Origin: Roseiarcus sp.
GTDB taxonomy: Bacteria > Pseudomonadota > Alphaproteobacteria > Rhizobiales > Beijerinckiaceae
Length of the DNA: 6,588 nt
Assembly (NCBI GenBank): GCA_030153205.1
Contig: JASLHV010000243.1
Coordinates: 1 to 6,588 of the forward strand
Reading direction: 5' to 3'
The first letter of the stretch is position 1. Every line of letters starts with the position of its first letter. The notes below the pieces were generated by a model. That model saw nothing but the letters and a program-made list of their open reading frames with translations. It made no database searches and had not been told where the DNA came from. The position numbers were made by a program, and so were the translations under genes. Positions 1 through 6,588 of this stretch are shown here, in pieces.

Positions 1-4279
<4,279 letters not shown>

Positions 4280-4291
4280 GCTTTGAGCGAG

Positions 4292-4873
4292 ATGCGTATC
4301 TTCGGCGATCTTGGCTCCGGCAATTGCCTGAAGGTCAAGTTCACGGCGGACTATCTCGGCAAGCCGTATGAATGGGTCCATATGGACATCATGAAAGGAG
4401 AGACGAGGCGGCCTGAGTTCTTGGCGAAAAATCCGTTCGGTCAAATCCCTGTCGTGGAGCTGTCGGACGGTCGTCATCTGGCGCAATCGAACGCGATCGT
4501 TCTTTATCTCGCGCGCGACAGCGCCCTCATACCGTCGGAAAGTTTCGACCGAGCCAAGGCCGACGAACTGATGTTCTGGGAGCAATATAGTCACGAGCCC
4601 TATGTCGCGGTGGCCCGCTTCCAGATGGTCTATCTCGGAAAATCCATCGTCGAGCGCGAAACGCGCGTCGTCGAGCGTGGCGAAAAGGCGCTCGACACAA
4701 TGGAGCGTTTGTTGCAAGGCAAAAGCTATTTCGTCGGCAATCGATTGAGCGTCGCGGATATTGCGCTATTGCCATATACGCGTCTGGCGCATGAGGGCGG
4801 TTTCGACCTTTCAACGCGTCCGGCGATGCGCGAATGGATCGCTCGGTGTGAACGCGATTTGCGAATTTCTTAG
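4292..4873 (+). CDS. Glutathione S-transferase family protein
   Basis: Complete 193-residue cytosolic GST-like protein, close to the usual 200-220 residues. The N-terminal thioredoxin fold (about 1-78) carries SGNCLKVKF (9-17, the usual active-site region, with Ser9 and Cys12 as candidates and no catalytic Tyr near residue 6), NPFGQIPVVE (47-56, cis-Pro53) and QSNAI (65-69, the segment that binds the gamma-glutamyl part of glutathione). The helical C-terminal domain has LSVADIALLPY (152-162), the N-capping/hydrophobic-staple motif of GSTs. No signal peptide or membrane segment is seen. I chose ATG 4292 because it puts strand beta-1 (MRIFGD) at the N-terminus, as in relatives. An in-frame TTG at 4283 would add MSE, but its only upstream purine stretch (AGG 4278-4280) is too close. 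It starts 12 bp after gltB and ends 41 bp before gltD, so co-expression is likely. Substrate is unknown. Four of nine Lys codons are AAA, against one of 22 in gltD, so codon use differs from its neighbours. Confidence 0.93.
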   Translation: MRIFGDLGSGNCLKVKFTADYLGKPYEWVHMDIMKGETRRPEFLAKNPFGQIPVVELSDGRHLAQSNAIVLYLARDSALIPSESFDRAKADELMFWEQYSHEPYVAVARFQMVYLGKSIVERETRVVERGEKALDTMERLLQGKSYFVGNRLSVADIALLPYTRLAHEGGFDLSTRPAMREWIARCERDLRIS

Positions 4874-4902
4874 GGGCACGACCGCGTTAGAGGGTCGAGA
4901 AA

Positions 4903-4910
4903 AAGAGTGG
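4903..4910 (+). promoter_or_regulatory. Weak ribosome binding site for gltD, in the 41-bp gst-gltD gap
   Basis: The purine-rich stretch AAGAG at 4903-4907, seven bases before the ATG at 4915, is the best-placed Shine-Dalgarno candidate. A better match, AGAGGG at 4889-4894, lies about 20 bases from the ATG, which is too far for normal use. The gap 4874-4914 shows no recognisable promoter or terminator, which fits read-through from the upstream genes. This is a visual match only. Confidence 0.4.
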
Positions 4911-4914
4911 CGCT

Positions 4915-6333
4915 ATGGGCAAGGTCACAGGTTTCTTAGAGATCGATCGCGCGGAGCGGCGCTATGCGCCGGCCTCCGATCGCATCCGCCATTATCGTGA
5001 ATTCGTCCTGCCGTTGTCGGAGGAGACGAACCGCAATCAAGCCGCGCGCTGCATGGATTGCGGCATTCCCTATTGTCACAACGGATGCCCGGTCAACAAC
5101 CAGATCCCCGATTGGAACAACCTCGTCTACCGTGGCGATTGGGAAGAGGCCGCCCGCAATCTTCACACGACGAATAATTTCCCCGAAATCACCGGCCGCA
5201 TCTGCCCGGCGCCTTGCGAAGCCTCCTGTACTTTGAATCTCGAAGACACGCCGGTCACGATCAAGACGATCGAATGCGCTATCGCCGATCGCGCTTTCAC
5301 CGAGGGCTGGATCAAGCCGGAGCCGCCGACCACCAAGACCGGCAAGAAGGTCGCCGTCGTCGGCTCAGGTCCCGCTGGCCTTGCGTGCGCGCAGCAACTC
5401 GCGCGCGTCGGCCACGAAGTTCATGTCTATGAGAAGAACGCCAAGCCGGGCGGTCTGCTTCGCTACGGCATTCCGGATTTCAAGCTGGAGAAGCGCCACG
5501 TCGAGCGGCGCGTCGAACAGATGAAGGCCGAAGGCGTGACTTTCCATTGCAATACGCTCGTCGGTCGCGACATTGCGGCGAGCGCGTTGGTCGAAAAATA
5601 CGACGCGGTCGCGCTCGCCGGCGGCGCCGAGGCGCCGCGCGATCTCAAGGCGACGGGCCGCGAACTCTCCGGCGTGCATTTCGCCATGGAGTTTCTGCCG
5701 CAACAGAACCGTCGCGTCGGCGGCGAACCTGTCGGCACGAATGAACCGATTACCGCCACCGGCAAGCATGTTGTCGTGATCGGCGGCGGCGATACCGGCT
5801 CTGATTGTATCGGCACCTCGATTCGCCAGGGCGCGCTTCGCGTGACCCAGCTCGAGATTCTCCCAAAGCCGCCGGAAAAGGAGAACAAGCTCGCGACCTG
5901 GCCCGATTGGCCGTGGAAGCTGCGCACCTCATCCAGCCATGAGGAGGGCGCCGAGCGCGATTTCGCGGTGATGACCACCGCCGTCGAAGGCGAGAACGGC
6001 GCCGTGACGGCGCTCCGTTGCGTACGCATCGACGACAAGATGCAGCCGATCTCCGGCACCGAATTCACGCTGAAGGCCGATCTCGTGCTGCTGGCGATGG
6101 GTTTTCTCTCGCCGGTGCGCGACGGCATGCTCGCCGATCTCGGCGTCGCGCTCGACAATCGCGGCAATGTCCAGGCCAATGTCGCCAACTACGAATCGAG
6201 CGTGAACAAGGTCTTCGCTTGCGGCGACATGCGCCGCGGCCAATCGCTGGTCGTCTGGGCGATCCGCGAAGGCCGCCAATGCGCCCAGGCGATCGACAAG
6301 GCGCTGATGGGGTCGAGCGTGCTGCCGCGATAA
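4915..6333 (+). CDS. gltD: Glutamate synthase (NADPH) small subunit GltD
   Basis: Small (beta) subunit of NADPH-GOGAT, 472 residues, the normal length for the bacterial family. It oxidises NADPH at FAD and hands electrons through iron-sulfur clusters to the FMN of GltB. The N-terminal Fe-S domain has Cys46, Cys49, Cys54 and Cys58 (MDCGIPYCHNGCP) plus Cys97, Cys101 and Cys105 (ICPAPCEASC). In characterised GOGAT this region carries the two 4Fe-4S clusters at the subunit interface. A first Rossmann motif, VAVVGSGPAGLACA (146-159), binds FAD. A second, VVVIGGGDTGSDC (286-298), is in the NADPH-binding domain. The C-terminal FACGDMRRGQSLVVWAIREG (434-453) is the conserved FAD-contacting end of this flavoprotein family. 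All expected motifs are intact. ATG 4915 gives the standard MGKVTGFLE start. Related NADPH-oxidoreductase subunits (PreT, SudA/NfnB, AegA) share this fold, but the start, the length and the nearby gltB make GltD the clear call. Confidence 0.98.
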   Translation: MGKVTGFLEIDRAERRYAPASDRIRHYREFVLPLSEETNRNQAARCMDCGIPYCHNGCPVNNQIPDWNNLVYRGDWEEAARNLHTTNNFPEITGRICPAPCEASCTLNLEDTPVTIKTIECAIADRAFTEGWIKPEPPTTKTGKKVAVVGSGPAGLACAQQLARVGHEVHVYEKNAKPGGLLRYGIPDFKLEKRHVERRVEQMKAEGVTFHCNTLVGRDIAASALVEKYDAVALAGGAEAPRDLKATGRELSGVHFAMEFLPQQNRRVGGEPVGTNEPITATGKHVVVIGGGDTGSDCIGTSIRQGALRVTQLEILPKPPEKENKLATWPDWPWKLRTSSSHEEGAERDFAVMTTAVEGENGAVTALRCVRIDDKMQPISGTEFTLKADLVLLAMGFLSPVRDGMLADLGVALDNRGNVQANVANYESSVNKVFACGDMRRGQSLVVWAIREGRQCAQAIDKALMGSSVLPR

Positions 6334-6416
6334 GCGGGGCGGCCTCAAATCCGAATTGCCTGTGTCCGGCTTCCGCCCTAATTGAAGGCGCAGGGACTGG
6401 CTTAAGCCGCGCTGTC
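6334..6416. other. Convergent spacer between gltD and ctrA with weak inverted repeats
   Basis: This 83-bp spacer lies between the gltD stop and the ctrA stop on the other strand. It contains GGGCGG at 6337-6342 paired with CCGCCC at 6373-6378 (30-base loop), and the perfect 10-bp palindrome GGCTTAAGCC at 6399-6408. Neither is followed by a T-run on either strand, so no classical intrinsic terminator is visible. Transcription of the two converging units may end Rho-dependently or at these weak structures, which is inference. I see no small gene here. Confidence 0.4.
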
Positions 6417-6588
6417 TTACGCCGTAATCCGGTCGTCGGCGGCGGTCGGCTCGCGCAGCACATAGCCGCGGCCCCACACCGTCTCGATATAGTTGCGGCC
6501 CTGCGACGCCATCGCCAGCTTCTTGCGCAGCTTGCAGATGAAGACGTCGATGATTTTCAGTTCGGGCTCGTCCATCCCGCCATAGAGA
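6417..6588 (-). CDS. ctrA: Cell cycle response regulator CtrA, C-terminal fragment (5' end outside window)
   Basis: The last 56 codons plus TAA of an OmpR/PhoB-type response regulator, read on the minus strand and entering from the right edge. The fragment begins LYGGMDEPELKIIDVFICKL, continues with RKKLAMASQGRNYIETVWGR, and ends GYVLREPTAADDRITA. This is the distal half of the winged-helix DNA-binding domain: the recognition helix region (KIIDVFICKLRKKL) and the C-terminal beta-hairpin wing (YIETVWGRGYVL). The YGGMDEPELKIIDVFICKLRKKL block is a hallmark of CtrA, the master regulator of cell cycle, motility and cell-envelope genes in Alphaproteobacteria. The receiver domain and phospho-acceptor Asp lie outside the window. 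The gene converges on gltD and is not part of its operon. The poorly conserved tail after VLREP ends in Thr-Ala rather than the Ala-Ala known from Caulobacter. Another close OmpR-family paralogue is possible but unlikely. Confidence 0.93.
   Translation of the reverse strand, partial: LYGGMDEPELKIIDVFICKLRKKLAMASQGRNYIETVWGRGYVLREPTAADDRITA

Noticed and set aside
6337..6378. GGGCGG/CCGCCC inverted repeat as an intrinsic terminator of gltD
   Set aside because: The loop is 30 bases and no T-run follows; too weak to call a terminator.
5929..6477. Minus-strand reading frame (182 codons) across the gltD end, the spacer and the ctrA tail
   Set aside because: It is in a different frame from the real ctrA tail on the same strand, and its product is low-complexity Arg/Ala-rich sequence opposite gltD.

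Overview
The window looks like chromosomal DNA from an alphaproteobacterium, most likely of the Hyphomicrobiales/Rhizobiales type. The sequence is GC-rich with strong C/G preference at third codon positions. The clearest taxonomic pointer is the right edge, where the minus strand encodes the C-terminal end of CtrA, a cell-cycle response regulator essentially restricted to Alphaproteobacteria. I cannot name a genus from the sequence alone.

Layout, left to right. Bases 1-4279 (+) are the 3' nine-tenths or so of gltB, the large subunit of NADPH-dependent glutamate synthase (GOGAT). It is cut by the window edge, so the N-terminal catalytic cysteine is not visible. Bases 4292-4873 (+) hold a complete small cytosolic glutathione S-transferase-like gene. 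Bases 4915-6333 (+) hold complete gltD, the GOGAT small subunit. An 83-bp spacer follows (6334-6416), and then the convergent 3' end of ctrA (6417-6588, minus strand), cut by the right edge.

The three plus-strand genes are separated by only 12 and 41 bp and are probably co-transcribed. GltB and GltD form the enzyme that turns 2-oxoglutarate plus glutamine into two glutamates. GltD takes electrons from NADPH through its FAD and passes them over iron-sulfur clusters to the FMN of GltB, while the GltB amidotransferase domain supplies ammonia from glutamine. The glutathione S-transferase lies between the two subunit genes and has no established part in this reaction. Its position is the most unusual thing in the window.

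I found no RNA gene, mobile element, CRISPR array or tandem repeat, and no wholly undescribed system. The long antisense reading frames opposite gltB and gltD are composition artefacts.
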